NCBI RefSeq assembly: GCF_027595985.1
Contig: NC_073313.1
Coordinates: 86,968,899-87,032,898 of the forward strand
DNA length: 64,000 nucleotides
Reading direction: 5' to 3'
Source: Sorex araneus
Taxonomy: Eukaryota; Chordata; Mammalia; Eulipotyphla; Soricidae
Numbering within the stretch: position 1 is the first letter of the stretch; every line of letters starts with the position of its first letter. The notes below the pieces were generated by a model, which saw only the letters and a program-made list of their open reading frames with translations, made no database searches and was not told the DNA's origin. This document shows, piece by piece, positions 1 to 10,864 of this stretch. The translations under genes and the position numbers were made by a program.

Positions 1-122
1 TCCTGTAGTAGCTTTCCTGTGGATTCCATCCCACCATTCATAGTGAATATTGCACGTATTCTGGAGGCATTTATTTGATCTCTCTCCCTGATTTCATTAG
101 TTTAGAATCTCCAGCATGAAAC

Positions 123-295
123 TGGAGTAAATACAGAAAGTAAAGCACTTGCCTAGCGTGTTGCTGAGCCTGGTTTAATCCTCTGCACTGCATAAGGTCC
201 CCTGAGCACAGCCACAACTCAATGCTGAGCATAGAGCCAGAAAGAGCCATTGAGCCTCACCAGTTATAGCCTCAAATCCCCTCACTCAACTCAAT
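123..295 (+). mobile_element. Old type-A SINE
   Basis: Head and ctgagcacagccacaactc body blocks survive at low identity. Confidence 0.6.
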
Positions 296-369
296 TAAAA
301 GAATCTCTAGTATACTATATAGTGCAAATAACAATAACGATCCTTGACTTGTTTCTGATAGAGCTCTTC

Positions 370-892
370 CATTAATGACTTTCTGATACTGTTATGACGT
401 GTGTTCACGTCTTATCCTGTGCTTTTATCACTTTGAGAAATTTTCCTTCCAATTGTTAAACATTTAAAATATTGTGTTAAAATATACTAACATAAAATGT
501 TACAATTGCAACAATTTCCATGTATGCCTTAGTACATTACATTGTTGTCATCAACGTGACAATAGTATTGCTATCCACCTCCTAAACATTTCTTTCTTTC
601 CAAACTGAAACTCAGTCCCACTGAAAAAAATCCCAGCCCCCCCCAAAACACCATTCTAGTTTCTGTCTATGAAACCTTACTATTCAAGGTACCTCACACA
701 AGAATCAAACTGTTTATCTACTTATGAAGGGCTTCTTTCTCTTAGTTTAATGTCTTCAGGGGCTGCCTGTGTTGTAACAGGTGTCAGACTGTTCTTTCTA
801 AGGCTGAATGACATCTAGTGTATAAAGCACACTTTTTTATCTATGGATGCAAATGTTTTACCATAAGGATTGCTACATGTCCATTTAGATTG
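370..892 (-). mobile_element. Ancient mammalian L1 (L1M-like) 3' UTR, antisense
   Basis: tagtttctgtctatgaaacc, agtttaatgtcttcagg, tctaaggctgaatgacatc and atctatggatgcaaatg follow the order of an antisense ancient L1 3' UTR. Strongly diverged. Confidence 0.6.
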
Positions 893-1100
893 CTCTAATA
901 AACTGTCACTGACTAGATGGTTTATAAACAATAGAAATTTATTTCTTGTATCTCTGGAGGTTAGAAGTCCATGATCTGGCTGCCAGGATTGTTGGGTAAA
1001 GGTCCTTTTTTCTGATTACTAGCCAGTTCCTTTTCACTGTGTCCTCCGGAGACAACAAACGCTAAAGACCTCTGTGAGATCTCCTATTAAAGCACTGACC
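893..1100 (-). mobile_element. MLT1-like MaLR LTR fragment, antisense
   Basis: acaatagaaatttatttctt, ctctggaggttagaagtcca and tttcactgtgtcctccgga match the antisense 3' half of an MLT1 LTR. Confidence 0.75.
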
Positions 1101-1104
1101 ATGT

Positions 1105-1321
1105 GGGCTTGAGAGAAAATACAAAGGTTAAGGTCCTCGCTTAGCATGTGAGTGCAGCTGTAACTCTGATAGAACCCTGGCACCATATATGGTTCCCCCA
1201 AGTACTGCCTGCGGTGGCTCTGAGCACAGAGCCAGGAGTGGTGCTGGAGATGGCAGGGATCAAAGCCTGGTCTGCTGTGTGCAAGGAAAGCACCCGACTC
1301 ACTCTACTATCTCTCTAGCCC
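1105..1321 (+). mobile_element. Two type-A SINE fragments fused tail to tail
   Basis: 1105-1235 reads on + (head to gagccaggagtgg); 1236-1321 reads on - and ends in a head (actatctctctagccc). Confidence 0.7.
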
Positions 1322-1354
1322 TCAGTCTATAATAATTAAATTAAAATGATTGTT

Positions 1355-1555
1355 GTTAGCAGGATGAATGGGGCCGGGGGGTGGAAGGGAACTTTGTTGC
1401 ATTGCAGGGTGTGTGTGGAGGGGGTTGGAGGGGACACTGACACTGATGGCAGGTTTGGTGTGGGAACATTGTAGGTCTGAAACTCTACTGCTAACAGTTT
1501 TACAAATCGTGGTGCTGAAATAAAAACTGGGGAAAATGCAATACATAAAAATAAA
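1355..1555 (+). mobile_element. Older L1-type 3' tail
   Basis: G-rich tract, ctgacactgatggcaggt, gtgtgggaacattgtag and acaaatcgtggtgctgaaat resemble the diverged L1 tails at 33600-33720 and 35590-35755. Confidence 0.55.
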
Positions 1556-1561
1556 AGTGAA

Positions 1562-1662
1562 GGGTGAAGTGATAGTACAGCGGAGAGGGCACTCGCCTTG
1601 CATTCAGCCACCCTGAGCTGGATCCCCAGAATCTCATATTCCCCCCCAAGCTCTGTGATGAG
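1562..1662 (+). mobile_element. Type-A SINE, 3'-truncated
   Basis: agggtgaagtgatagtacag through the B-box region; the body is missing. Confidence 0.75.
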
Positions 1663-1667
1663 TAATT

Positions 1668-1905
1668 TCTTTTTTTAATTAATTAATTAATTTTTAAAAT
1701 TGAATCACCATGTGGAAAGTTACAAAGCTTTCAGGCTTAAGTCTCGGTTACACAATGCTCAAACACCCATCTCTTCACCAGTGCACATATTCCACCACCA
1801 AGAATCACAGTAAACCTCCCCCCCACCCCCCACCTCCCCAGCCCCCCATCCCACCTGTGTAGCTGAGGAGTAACCCTTGAGCATTGTCGGCTGTGGCCCA
1901 CCCCC
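1668..1905 (-). mobile_element. L1-type 3' tail, antisense
   Basis: A/T-rich (TTAA)n end, attgaatcaccatgtgg, gtgcacatattccaccacca, C-rich tract and cacctgtgtagctga, truncated after that. A run of A's follows at 1911-1933. Confidence 0.8.
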
Positions 1906-2089
1906 CCAAAAAAAAATAAAAGAAAAAAAAAAGAAAAACTAAGCGCATGGATCCCATTTATGAGGACTTCATCCATTTGATCTGATTTTCTTTCAAAATC
2001 TCCTACATAATAACTAGGTCCAGGCCATCACCCTAGGGTGTTAGGATGAAAATGTGAATTTCCAACCATGGACCATCGGCTGGAAGCTT

Positions 2090-3115
2090 GCCACAAGAGA
2101 TGGGTGTAAAAAACTAAGGCACTCCGAGGGGCGTGTGCACTCGCGGGCTCTCCGGGCGGCTCTGTCTCACCGCCCGCGTTCAGTGCTCTGGAACTGCAGT
2201 GTATGGGTTGGATCGGGATGGCCGGTGGTCAAGGACAGGTGAAGGAAGAACGAGGACCAAGCTGGTTGCTGATTAGTTATTGTTTATTCAATCTTCCATC
2301 TTTCTCATCTCCCGCACTCCCAGCTCCGTCTTCTCTCCGGATCTACTGCAAACTTCATTCTTATCTCTCTCCTCCCTTTTTCCTCTCTCGCCCTTGCCCC
2401 TAGGTTACACATTGCCAGGTAGCAAAAATCAACATAAGAAAGCCCTTCCTGAGGGCAGGGCATTCCAAAGCCCTCCCTGACTCTTAAGGTGCTTTTCTCC
2501 TTTCCTTAGTCCAAGCACTCATTAACATCTTAATACTAGTTATTTTTCTTTTTTTTTTTTTTTTTGCTTTTTGGGTCACACCTGGCGATGCACAAGGGTC
2601 ACTCCTGGCTCTGCACTCAGGAATTACCCCTGGCGGTGCTCAGGGGACCATATGGGATGCTGGGAATCGAACCCGGGTCAGCCGCGTGCAAGGCAAACGC
2701 CCTACCCGCTGTGCTATCACTCCAGCCCCCAATACTAGTTATTTTTCCATGGGCATAGCAAGAGATACATTGAGGCTTGCAAGGAAGCTCTCCAGGCAAC
2801 ATCTTGCCACAGACTCAGACTACAGCACTCAGGCCAGATTAATCATTCCTAACCCTAGCAGGGTCCAAATCTAGTTATCACTGTTTGGATCATGACAATA
2901 TTTGTCCATGATCAAGCTCTTAACTTATAGTTAAGCATTAGGCACTTTGGCCAGGCCCATCTTGATGCCAGGGTAGCACACAACTCACCGCTTACCCTGG
3001 GTCTGTCTCGTCTCTCGTCGGGATCCTGCTTTTGGGGATGCTAGGAAGTAAGGGCAGCTGAGGCTTAGATCGAGAGAACAGATGCCCAGGAGGAAAATAT
3101 CATGTAGAGTCAAAT
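2090..3115 (-). mobile_element. Probable solo ERV LTR, antisense, split by a SINE
   Basis: Read on the - strand, the segment has a long U3-like part (3115-2300), an AATAAA at 2283-2288, then a CpG-rich U5-like part (2240-2120). A type-A SINE with a 17-bp TSD sits inside (2549-2730). No gag, pol or env sequence is beside it. The structure resembles an ERV2/ERVK-class LTR, but I could not identify exact ends or a family. Confidence 0.4.
2549..2730 (-). mobile_element. Type-A SINE, TSD
   Basis: Reference-quality copy: T tract, gctttttgggtcacacctgg, boxes A and B of the tRNA-like head at the right end. Flanked by aatactagttatttttc at 2532-2548 and 2731-2747. Confidence 0.95.
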
Positions 3116-3364
3116 GACTCCCAGGTTACAAAAGACTTAGCATTTGCTAAGTCTAACTGTGTCCATACAAAAAGGACATTGCTCTGAATAAACTATGCAA
3201 AGGACTCAAGGAGAAGAGAAAAACAATATTTACAAGTCAACAAAACACTAAGAAAGAAGCTACAAATCAACAAAGAGGAATGGGAGCACTGTAATGGGAG
3301 TAACCCAATAAACCTAAACTACCTGAGGCTATGTTATCCTACAGTGGGGGTGGAGGGTAGTTAG

Positions 3365-3845
3365 AATAGAAAGAATGGCAAAGAAACTGCTACATAATAT
3401 GAGATTAACACCTAAGGATAGTAGAGATAAGGGCCAGGAAGTACACATTATGGTTTAGAAACTGGCCCCACTTGCTGGGGGAAAAGGCAGTTAGGACAGA
3501 GAAGGGACCACTAAATAAATGATGATTGGAGGGATTGCCCAGATTGGGAGATTGTGTGCTGAAAGTAGACCAAGGATCAAACATGATGACCTCTTAGTAT
3601 CTGTATGGCAAATCACAACACCCAAAATTAGAGAGAGAGTAAGAAGGATTATACCTGCCACAGAGGCAGAGAGTGGGGTAGGGTGGGGGTGGCGGGTGGG
3701 ACACTGGGAACAATGGTGGTGGAAAACGTGCACTGGTAGAGGGATGGGTGCTTGAGCATTGTTAAAATGAAATGCAGTCATACAAGTTTGTTACTGTATC
3801 TCACGGTGATCCAATAAATTTTTTATTTAAAAAATTTTAAAAATA
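3365..3845 (+). mobile_element. L1 3' UTR fragment
   Basis: Same 3' UTR as at 13715-14178: agattaacacctaaggatagtag, ctgggggaaaaggcagtt, gtgctgaaagtagacc, gccacagaggcagag, and the end ctcacggtgatccaataaa. Confidence 0.85.
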
Positions 3846-3857
3846 ATAAAAAAAACA

Positions 3858-4258
3858 AAAAGGAACTGCTACAAGGATAGTCCTGAACAAGAAATGAGTG
3901 CTGAAAGTAGGTAAAGGGACAAATATGACAACCTCTCAGTACCTACGGTGCACATTAAATGCCAAAAAGAGGGAGGGGAGGGAGAGAGAGAAAGAGAGAG
4001 GAGAAGGAGAGAGGAGAGAGATAAAGAGAGAGAGGGAGGGAGAGAGGGAGGGAGAGAGAGAGAGAAGAAAAGTGCCTCATGTAGAGGCAGGCTGGGGTGC
4101 GGGTGTGTGTGTGGGAAACTGGGGACATTGGTGGTGGGAAATGTACACTGGTGAAGGAATGGATGTTGGAACATTCTTCTGTGACTGAAGCCCAATCATA
4201 TACAACTCCGTAACTATATATCTCACTGTGATTCAAGAAAATAAATTAAAAAATAAAA
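3858..4258 (+). mobile_element. L1 3' UTR fragment with expanded GA tract
   Basis: Starts near gaaatgagtgctgaaagtag and ends tctcactgtgattcaag-aaaataaa. The purine tract at 3966-4066 is expanded to GA/GGGA repeats and is followed by the usual gtagaggcaggctgggg block. Confidence 0.82.
3966..4068 (+). repeat. Purine microsatellite (GA/GGGA)n within L1 3' UTR
   Basis: About 100 bp of nearly pure A/G with GAGA and GGGAGA units. It lies inside the L1 3' UTR at the same position as the tracts at 15026-15088 and 49559-49602. Confidence 0.9.
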
Positions 4259-4309
4259 CTATGAATTTCAGTGGGCCAGATCGGGTGGGTAGGAGAGGAA
4301 GGGAACCAA

Positions 4310-4680
4310 AACATTCAGCTCACAGCACCGCCTTTTGGATATTGTGAGAAATGCTATGATACAGGTATGCCAATATCTATCCTTGCTTTCAATTTGGGGG
4401 GATATATGATGCAGAATTGCTGCATCATATGTGCTAGTTTTTTGTTTAATATTTTTAAGACCAGATGTAACATTTCTCCCCATAGCTGTCGCAGTCTACA
4501 TTTCCATGAGCAATGACCAAAAAAAAAAAAGGCTCCAATTTCTTCATCTCCTCACCGACACATGTTTTCTTTCCATTTCTACCACTGCCTCTTCCTCTGT
4601 CTCTGCCTCTATATATTAGCTGGCCAAATGTATGTGAAGATATTCGTATGTTATGGGTCTGGACTTTGGATCTTAATTTA
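4310..4680 (-). mobile_element. Ancient L1 fragment, antisense
   Basis: caggtatgccaatatctatcc, aattgctgcatcatatgtgc, cagtctacatttccatgagc and ccaatttcttcatctcctca follow the antisense ORF2/3' UTR order. Confidence 0.65.
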
Positions 4681-4937
4681 TCAAGGTGATTGATAATGCA
4701 GAGAGATCAATGCCAATGAAAGAAAATTTGTTACTCACAGTTCCCCAGAATTGAGGTAACATTTCTGTGCCTTAAGCATCCCAGAGCCTAGTACCAGGCA
4801 ATTAGACACTAACTCTATACAGCTTACTGAAACGATTCAATCTTGCCATTTCTAAACTGTTTATATTGTCCTATCTTGCTTTTACCATGGACCATTTGAA
4901 GGTTATGGTCTAAATCTGTCGTGCCTCATCTCTCTTA

Positions 4938-5105
4938 TAAATTAAGATGTGGAGGTCTTATAGTATAGCACATTAACTCCTTGATTTGTAAGTGGCCAAC
5001 TCAGGTATGAACCCTTGAACCCCATATGGTCCCCATTCCCCATCAGGAATGATTCCTAGGCACAGAGCCATAAATAAGCCCTAAGCACAGCTGGGTGTGA
5101 CTGAA
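4938..5105 (+). mobile_element. Old type-A SINE
   Basis: tatagtatagcacattaact, accccatatggtccccattc and cacagctgggtgtgactg. Confidence 0.65.
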
Positions 5106-5421
5106 TCCATCCGAATCCATCCCTTTCCCACAATAAACGACCTGGACACAGGGTGATTGGTGTAGTGAGCAGAGTATTTCTGCTCTAGACTACTCTGGGT
5201 TTATTTACGGGGTTCACCAAACAGGAGGTGCTGCTGGGAGGTCTTGACCTGTTGCTGGCATGCAGCCTCTCTAGTTGTCATGCTTTATGCTATAGATGCT
5301 CTGTATTGCCACTGACCCTATTAATCTCAGAGCCCCTTAAAGACACATACTGTTTATTCACTCCTTATTCAGTCTCAGATGCTCAAGTCTAAATTGGCAG
5401 TTACTTTAAATCTCTAGTTGG

Positions 5422-5585
5422 CACAGCCATATTGATAGAACAGCGGGTAGGGCATTTGCCTTTCACGTGGTCGACTTGAGTTCGATCCCCAGCATCCCGT
5501 ATGGTCCCCCAGGATTGATCCCTGAGTTCAAAACCAAGAGAAAATCCTGAACACCACCACGTGTTACCCCAAAACCAATAAATAA
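5422..5585 (+). mobile_element. Type-A SINE, diverged
   Basis: cagcgggtagggcatttgcc and catcccgtatggtcccccag are clear; the tail region is changed. Confidence 0.82.
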
Positions 5586-5934
5586 ATATATTTTTAGTTG
5601 GCATCTTACCTTGCACGATGACCACTGGTCCAAACCTGATTTCTCTCCTTTGACATCTTGTTTCTGGATAATAATCTAGTAGAACCACACTTTCACAAGA
5701 CTTCTTTCCCTCTGTAAGTGCCAAGAGCTCCCCCTGTTGAATATGAGTCACTTGAACCCAAATACCAGCCCTGACATCAACAGCGGGCTCTTGGGCTCCC
5801 TCTCCAGATGGAACTATGACACGGGAGTTGCCTTCTATAGGGAGTTGCTGGCAGAACGTTCTCTGGTGATCTGGTGATCAGGGATCTGTTGGTAACATGG
5901 TTCATTGGCATTCTCTTTTACTAACAAGGCATGT

Positions 5935-6098
5935 CTCTTTTGGGGTTGGATGTTTGGACCATATCCAGTGATGCTCAATGGTTACTTAGGAATCATTCCT
6001 GGCAGTGCTTGGGGTACCATATGGGATGCTGGAATCGAACCCACGCCAATCAAATGGAAGGCAAGCACCCTTCCCGCTGTATTATCTCTCCAGGCCTG
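5935..6098 (-). mobile_element. Type-A SINE, diverged
   Basis: accatatgggatgctggaat and attatctctccaggcctgg head end. Confidence 0.8.
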
Positions 6099-6604
6099 GA
6101 AAATCCCTTTGTTTATTACTTTGCTGTTGCCAAAATCTGTCCTTTGATCAAGTGAAATGCAAGGGATCCCATCCTCGGAGATCTGTGGCTTAATGTTAAA
6201 TACAAAAGGGAGGGAGAGAAGAGGAGCACTTAAACACTGTTGCCCTCGGAAACACCCCAGTAGGTTTCTCAGCTCTGAGACGATGGATCTCCTAGTCCAC
6301 TTGCTTGGGCACTCTTACATGCAGCTGCCTATAGACCTCTAAGCGTCCTCCGCTAAACCCCCCAAATTAATTTTATTAGTAATTAAGCAAGCAATCAATT
6401 TGTTTATGGCCTCACCTGTGTAAAGTCTGGGGTATAGGATCACTTGCAATCCAGGCCTGAAAGTTCAGTGCTCAGGCTGAGTATTGCATAAAAATACCCC
6501 AGCGCCACTGCAGTGGTCTTGAGGGCCAGTAGGGATACATCCGATGGTGCTGAGGGGACCTTACAGTAGCATGGGTTCAACTCAGAGCCTTATACATGAT
6601 TGGT

Positions 6605-6678
6605 ATTTATTCACCAGTTGAGCAAATCGATGAACAACAGGATGACAGTACTATAGTGCTATTGTAAATCTCAGTGCC
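6605..6678 (+). mobile_element. Type-B SINE, 3' fragment
   Basis: gagcaaatcgatgaacaaca and ggatgacagtactatagtgc. Confidence 0.8.
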
Positions 6679-6679
6679 A

Positions 6680-7150
6680 CGATAAAAATGGTAAAGGGAA
6701 AAACCTGAATGCTACTAAAAATATACAGGATATTTAAAAGCTGTTGACTAGTGGTTTTATGCTTAACTGGAAGTTAAAATAAAAATGGAAAATAAAGTTA
6801 AGATGCGGAGAGTTTAGAGGAAAGTATAATAAAACTGAGGTCAAAACACTTGGTTCGTTACTTATCTCAAGCATTGGTTACTGATGAAATCTAAACTCTT
6901 ATTCTCAGCTTCTTTTATATCACTTTTTCCCTTGAAGATATAAAAATTATTATATAAAATATATAAAATATATCTATGACATAAGTGTCTTTTATATTCA
7001 ACTCTATCTTCCATAGGGTATTAATAGGAAGTAAAATTTTACACTAGAGTTTTAAAGATGTCACAGGCCTTTTAATTATTGCAACTTAGCAAATTATTTA
7101 AATATCTAAATTGAAAAAAAAAGTAGCACACATGTGTTTGGTTTTAACAT
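6680..7150. other. AT-rich stretch, nothing recognised
   Basis: Runs of A/T including tataaaatatataaaa. No ORF, repeat family or RNA gene seen. Confidence 0.5.
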
Positions 7151-7174
7151 ACTTGTTTGTATTCTCTGATATAC

Positions 7175-7465
7175 ATTCTCCATCCCTCTTGGAGAGCCCG
7201 GCAGGCTACCGAGAGTGTCCCGCCCACAGGGAAGAGCCTGGCAAGCTCCCTGTGGTGTATTCGATATACCAAATATAGTAACAATAACAGGTCTCATTCC
7301 CCTAACCCTGAGAGAGCCTCCAATCATTGGGAAAGACGAGTAAGGAGAGACTACTAAAATCTCAGGGCTCGGATGAACGGAGACTTTACTGGTGCCTGCT
7401 CAAGCAAATCAATGAACAATGGGATGACAGTGATACAGTGATACTTGAGCTGTATCCATGGCTCC
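7175..7465 (+). mobile_element. Type-B SINE, long form
   Basis: ctccatccctcttggagagc to caatgggatgacagtgatac. It carries about 80 bp (ctcattcccctaaccctgag ... aaaatctcagggctcggatg) absent from short-form copies. The tail is (GATACAGT)n. Confidence 0.9.
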
Positions 7466-7639
7466 TAAAACCAAAAATGTAAAAGGTAAACCTGAGGCCG
7501 GTATTCCTTTCCTAGAAGTCTACCCCAATTTCTAAAGTTTAGTGGGACACTGGAAAGGGAGGCCACCACACACAGCACACATCATTGGGGACTTATTAGG
7601 TAAAAACCCAAAGGAAAACTAAAGGGAAGTTTATAAGTC

Positions 7640-7755
7640 ACTTCCCTCACATGTGGCCAACCCAGGTTCTATCCCTGGCATCACATGGTAATCCGAGTGT
7701 GCTTACAAGCAACCTTTGAGCACAACTGGCTGTGGCCTCAACCTCCCCACAAAGA
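7640..7755 (+). mobile_element. Type-A SINE, 5'-truncated and old
   Basis: acatgtggccaacccaggtt and gcacaactggctgtggcct. Confidence 0.65.
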
Positions 7756-7907
7756 AAAGACAAAAGGGAAAACTGAAATGCCTTGAAATATGAGCTATTT
7801 GAGAAGAAAAATAGGGAGAAGCACTGGTACTTGAAACAGTTGTCTACTAGCACTTTCCTCTTCCCTCTTTCCCTTGTATTAGCCAAGATAAAAATTAAGA
7901 TTAGGGG

Positions 7908-8078
7908 CTGGAGTGATAGCACAGTGGGTAGGGCTTTTGCTTTGCACTCGGCCAACCCGAGTTCAATTTCCAGCATCCCATATGGTCTCCTGTGCAATGT
8001 CAGGGGTAATTCTTGAGTGCAGAGCCAGGAGTGACCCCTGTGCATCACTGAGTGTGACCCAAAAAGCAAAAAAAAAAT
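7908..8078 (+). mobile_element. Type-A SINE
   Basis: Full-length, head ggctggagtgatagcacagt, ends gacccaaaaagc plus A tract. Confidence 0.93.
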
Positions 8079-8105
8079 TAAGATTAAAAGAGAGGCAGAA
8101 TGTGA

Positions 8106-8255
8106 GGGCTGAAGAGGTAGTACAGAGGGTAAAGCAATTGCTTTGCACACAGATGACGCTGGTTCCATCCTTAGCACCACATATGGCCCCACACAAGTAC
8201 CACCAGGAGTGATCCCTGAGCACCATTGGGTGTGCCCCCCCCAAACAAAATAAAC
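8106..8255 (+). mobile_element. Type-A SINE, diverged
   Basis: Tandem neighbour of the 7908 copy; head and body recognisable, ends tgtgcccccccc. Confidence 0.85.
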
Positions 8256-8432
8256 CCACAAGGACAAATATTGAAACAGAGAGGGGAAAAAGAAAAAGTA
8301 AAAGGAATGTCACTTTGGGCAGCTATAAGCCCAAGGGGGCAAAGAACTTTAAACCGTGTACACTGAGCAAATACCAGGTCTAACAAACATAAAGCTAGCC
8401 TCAGGTAACTTATTGATTTAAGAACAAGCCTT

Positions 8433-8590
8433 TGGGCTGGAGCAATAGCTCAAAACACTAGTGTGCACACTTTGCATGCAGAAGGCCTGGGTTAGATTCC
8501 CATGCCATACAGTCCCAGAACAACGCTGGGAGTAGCCCCTGAGCACCATTGGGTGGAACCCAATAACCAAAATCCAAACCAGAGCATAGA
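8433..8590 (+). mobile_element. Type-A SINE, diverged
   Basis: gggctggagcaatagctcaa to gggtggaacccaata. Confidence 0.82.
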
Positions 8591-8927
8591 ACAAAAAAAT
8601 GCAAGTCCCTAGATACAGGGGGAGAAAATAGGACAGAAAGCTAATTTATATGTATAATATTTTACTATAAATATAATGAATGAATTATATACATAGTATA
8701 TGTAACTTCATTATGTATAATTTAGCTTAATACACAATTGCAATATAATCGAGTTAAATTAAGTAAATATATAACCAAATTAAAGTCCCATAACTTGAAT
8801 CAGTTGGAGATCAAAAATTTAGAAACTAAATTTATAAGTTAAGGAAAAAAGACCTTTAAAAAAGTTTTGATTGACTTTGAGCATCTCTAACCTTGGTTCT
8901 AAATTAACTTTATTTTTTTATTTTGTT

Positions 8928-9106
8928 TTATTTTTTTTTTGCTTTTTGGGTCACACCCGGCAATGCACAGGGGTTACTCCTGGCTCTGCACTCAGGAACC
9001 ACCCCTGGCAGTGCTCAGGGGACCATATGGGATGCTGGGAATTGAACCCGGGTCGGCCGAGTGCAAGGCAAACGTCCTACCCGCTGTGCTATCGCTCCAG
9101 CCCCGA
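8928..9106 (-). mobile_element. Type-A SINE
   Basis: Full-length antisense copy with a T-rich start and an intact head. Confidence 0.93.
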
Positions 9107-9317
9107 TAACATTTTTATGTAAGTAGTCAATATAGGACTCACAGCATAATTATACCTGAAAACCCACTCGAATTAAGCATGTTTTCCCTTATCATCTTAA
9201 AACTAAGTATTAAGGGAGGGAGAAAAAAAGTGTTTGTTTCGCTCTTTCCGTTGTCTTGCTTAAAATTCCTAAACTTTCAATACTTCTACAATAAACTACT
9301 CTAACTTTGGACATGCA

Positions 9318-9549
9318 TACTGGTACAATAGCACTGTAGCACTGTTGTCCCATTGTTCATCGATTTGTTCGAGCAGGCACCAGTAACGTCTCCATTGTGA
9401 GACTTGTTGTTACTGTTTTGGGCACATCGAATATGCCGTGGGTAGCTTGCCGGGCTCTGTCATGGGGGCGGGATACTCTCGGTACCTTGCCGGGCTCTCC
9501 GAGAGGGACAGAGGAATTGAGCCCAGGTTGGCCGCGTGCAAGGCAAATG
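9318..9549 (-). mobile_element. Type-B SINE, short form, 5'-truncated
   Basis: tcccattgttcatcgatttg to ggttggccgcgtgcaaggc; the outermost head is missing. The tail reads (GCTACAGT)n on the - strand. Confidence 0.9.
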
Positions 9550-9573
9550 ATAAATAATAAAAATTAAAGCAAG

Positions 9574-10568
9574 GGGACCCTCTGCGCCTAAAGACTTTGA
9601 TTCCAAAGATGTAACACATTCGGGCATCCAGCGCAGCACCCAAGAGCGATGCACTGGGATACCAAACTGGGCTACAACTCGGTGCTGCTGGGGGTGGATT
9701 TTTTTTTTTCCTCCCCACCCTGTCTTCCTGCATGGAAAGCGGCGGGCTGGCGGCACCATGTGGCGGGCGCCATCTTCTGTGACTCCAGACCCACAGGTAT
9801 TCGGATTTTACTTTGGGGGCTCCCAGGAAATCGTGGGAAGGGGGCGTAACCGGCACGCCCTCGGCCCAGATAAACCCGGAGCCGCTGAGCGTGAATCGGA
9901 CACTCTGCGCCTAAAGACTTTGAATTCAGAGACTTCTTACAGCAATGCACTGGGACTGTGAGCTGGGCTATGTAATTTCTGGCAGAATTTTCCCTGGACT
10001 TTATACAGAAATCCAAAACCGCGCAGACGCTGCCGCGTCCGCGCAACTTAACATTTATAATTGTTAGCAATGTGAATCGGTTCCATTTGAACAGGTCTGA
10101 CTTGGGGGGGAAACTCCAAATAATAACAGTAAATTTTTGTTGAAAATATTGAAGGTTTTTAATGTAGCAGCCACCTCTGGACTGTGAACTAAGCAAAAGC
10201 CCCACGCTGGCCGACGTGGCGTGGCGTACACCATACTATGAGGCGCAGGAAGGGGGATGAGGGGGAAAAAGAAAAAAAAAAGGGAAAAGGAAAAAGAAAA
10301 AAAAAGAGAGAGAGAGTTATGTCAGCTATAGTGAGTTTTGTGTTGAATTATGGAATGTAATCAAGGTAAAGAAAAAATGAAGTGAAATTCATTAGTTATA
10401 CAGTAGGGGGTAGGGGGTGGGGGCGGGGGGTATACTGGGGTTTCTGGTGGTGGAATATGGGCACTGGTGAAGGGATGGGTGTTTGAATATTGTATAACTG
10501 ACATATAAACCTGAGAACTTTGTAACTTTCCACATGGTGATTTAATAAAATTTTTAAAAAAATTAAAA
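9574..10568 (+). mobile_element. Complete L1-tailed non-autonomous retroposon (copy A)
   Basis: The insert is bounded by the 14-bp duplication aaaattaaagcaag (9560-9573 and 10569-10582). The 5' part is CpG-rich and contains a repeated motif (ctctgcgcctaaagacttt at about 9580 and again at about 9904). The 3' part is the shrew L1-type tail: G-rich tract, ggtggtggaatatgggcactgg, aactttgtaactttccacatggtga, then an AATAAA-like end. A purine-rich A/G tract lies at 10250-10315. No ORF of substance is visible, so mobilisation in trans is inferred. Confidence 0.75.
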
Positions 10569-10640
10569 AAAATTAAAGCAAGTATTTGGTACTGATGAAT
10601 TTGTTTAGTAAAATGTAACCCCATGGGCTTCAGTTAAACT

Positions 10641-10800
10641 GGTGCTGGAGATATAGTATAGAATTTGTATACATACAGCAGACTCAGGTTTGATCTCTGG
10701 ACCTTTATAAGGTTCCCTGAACACTGTCAGGGGTCACTCTTGAACACAGTGGCAGGAATAGCTTCTTAGCACCTACCAGGTGTGGCCCCAGTCCTCCCCC
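10641..10800 (+). mobile_element. Type-A SINE, old
   Basis: ggtgctggagatatagtata to accaggtgtggccccag. Confidence 0.75.
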
Positions 10801-10864
10801 CACTCCACTTAAGAAATCTGGCCCAGTATAAGTTAACAGCTAGCTTCTGGGTTTGGGGGGATTA

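Noticed and set aside
2054-2480. CpG-rich segment as a host promoter or first exon
   Set aside because: It fits better as the U5/R part of an antisense LTR with AATAAA. No open frame continues into recognisable coding sequence.
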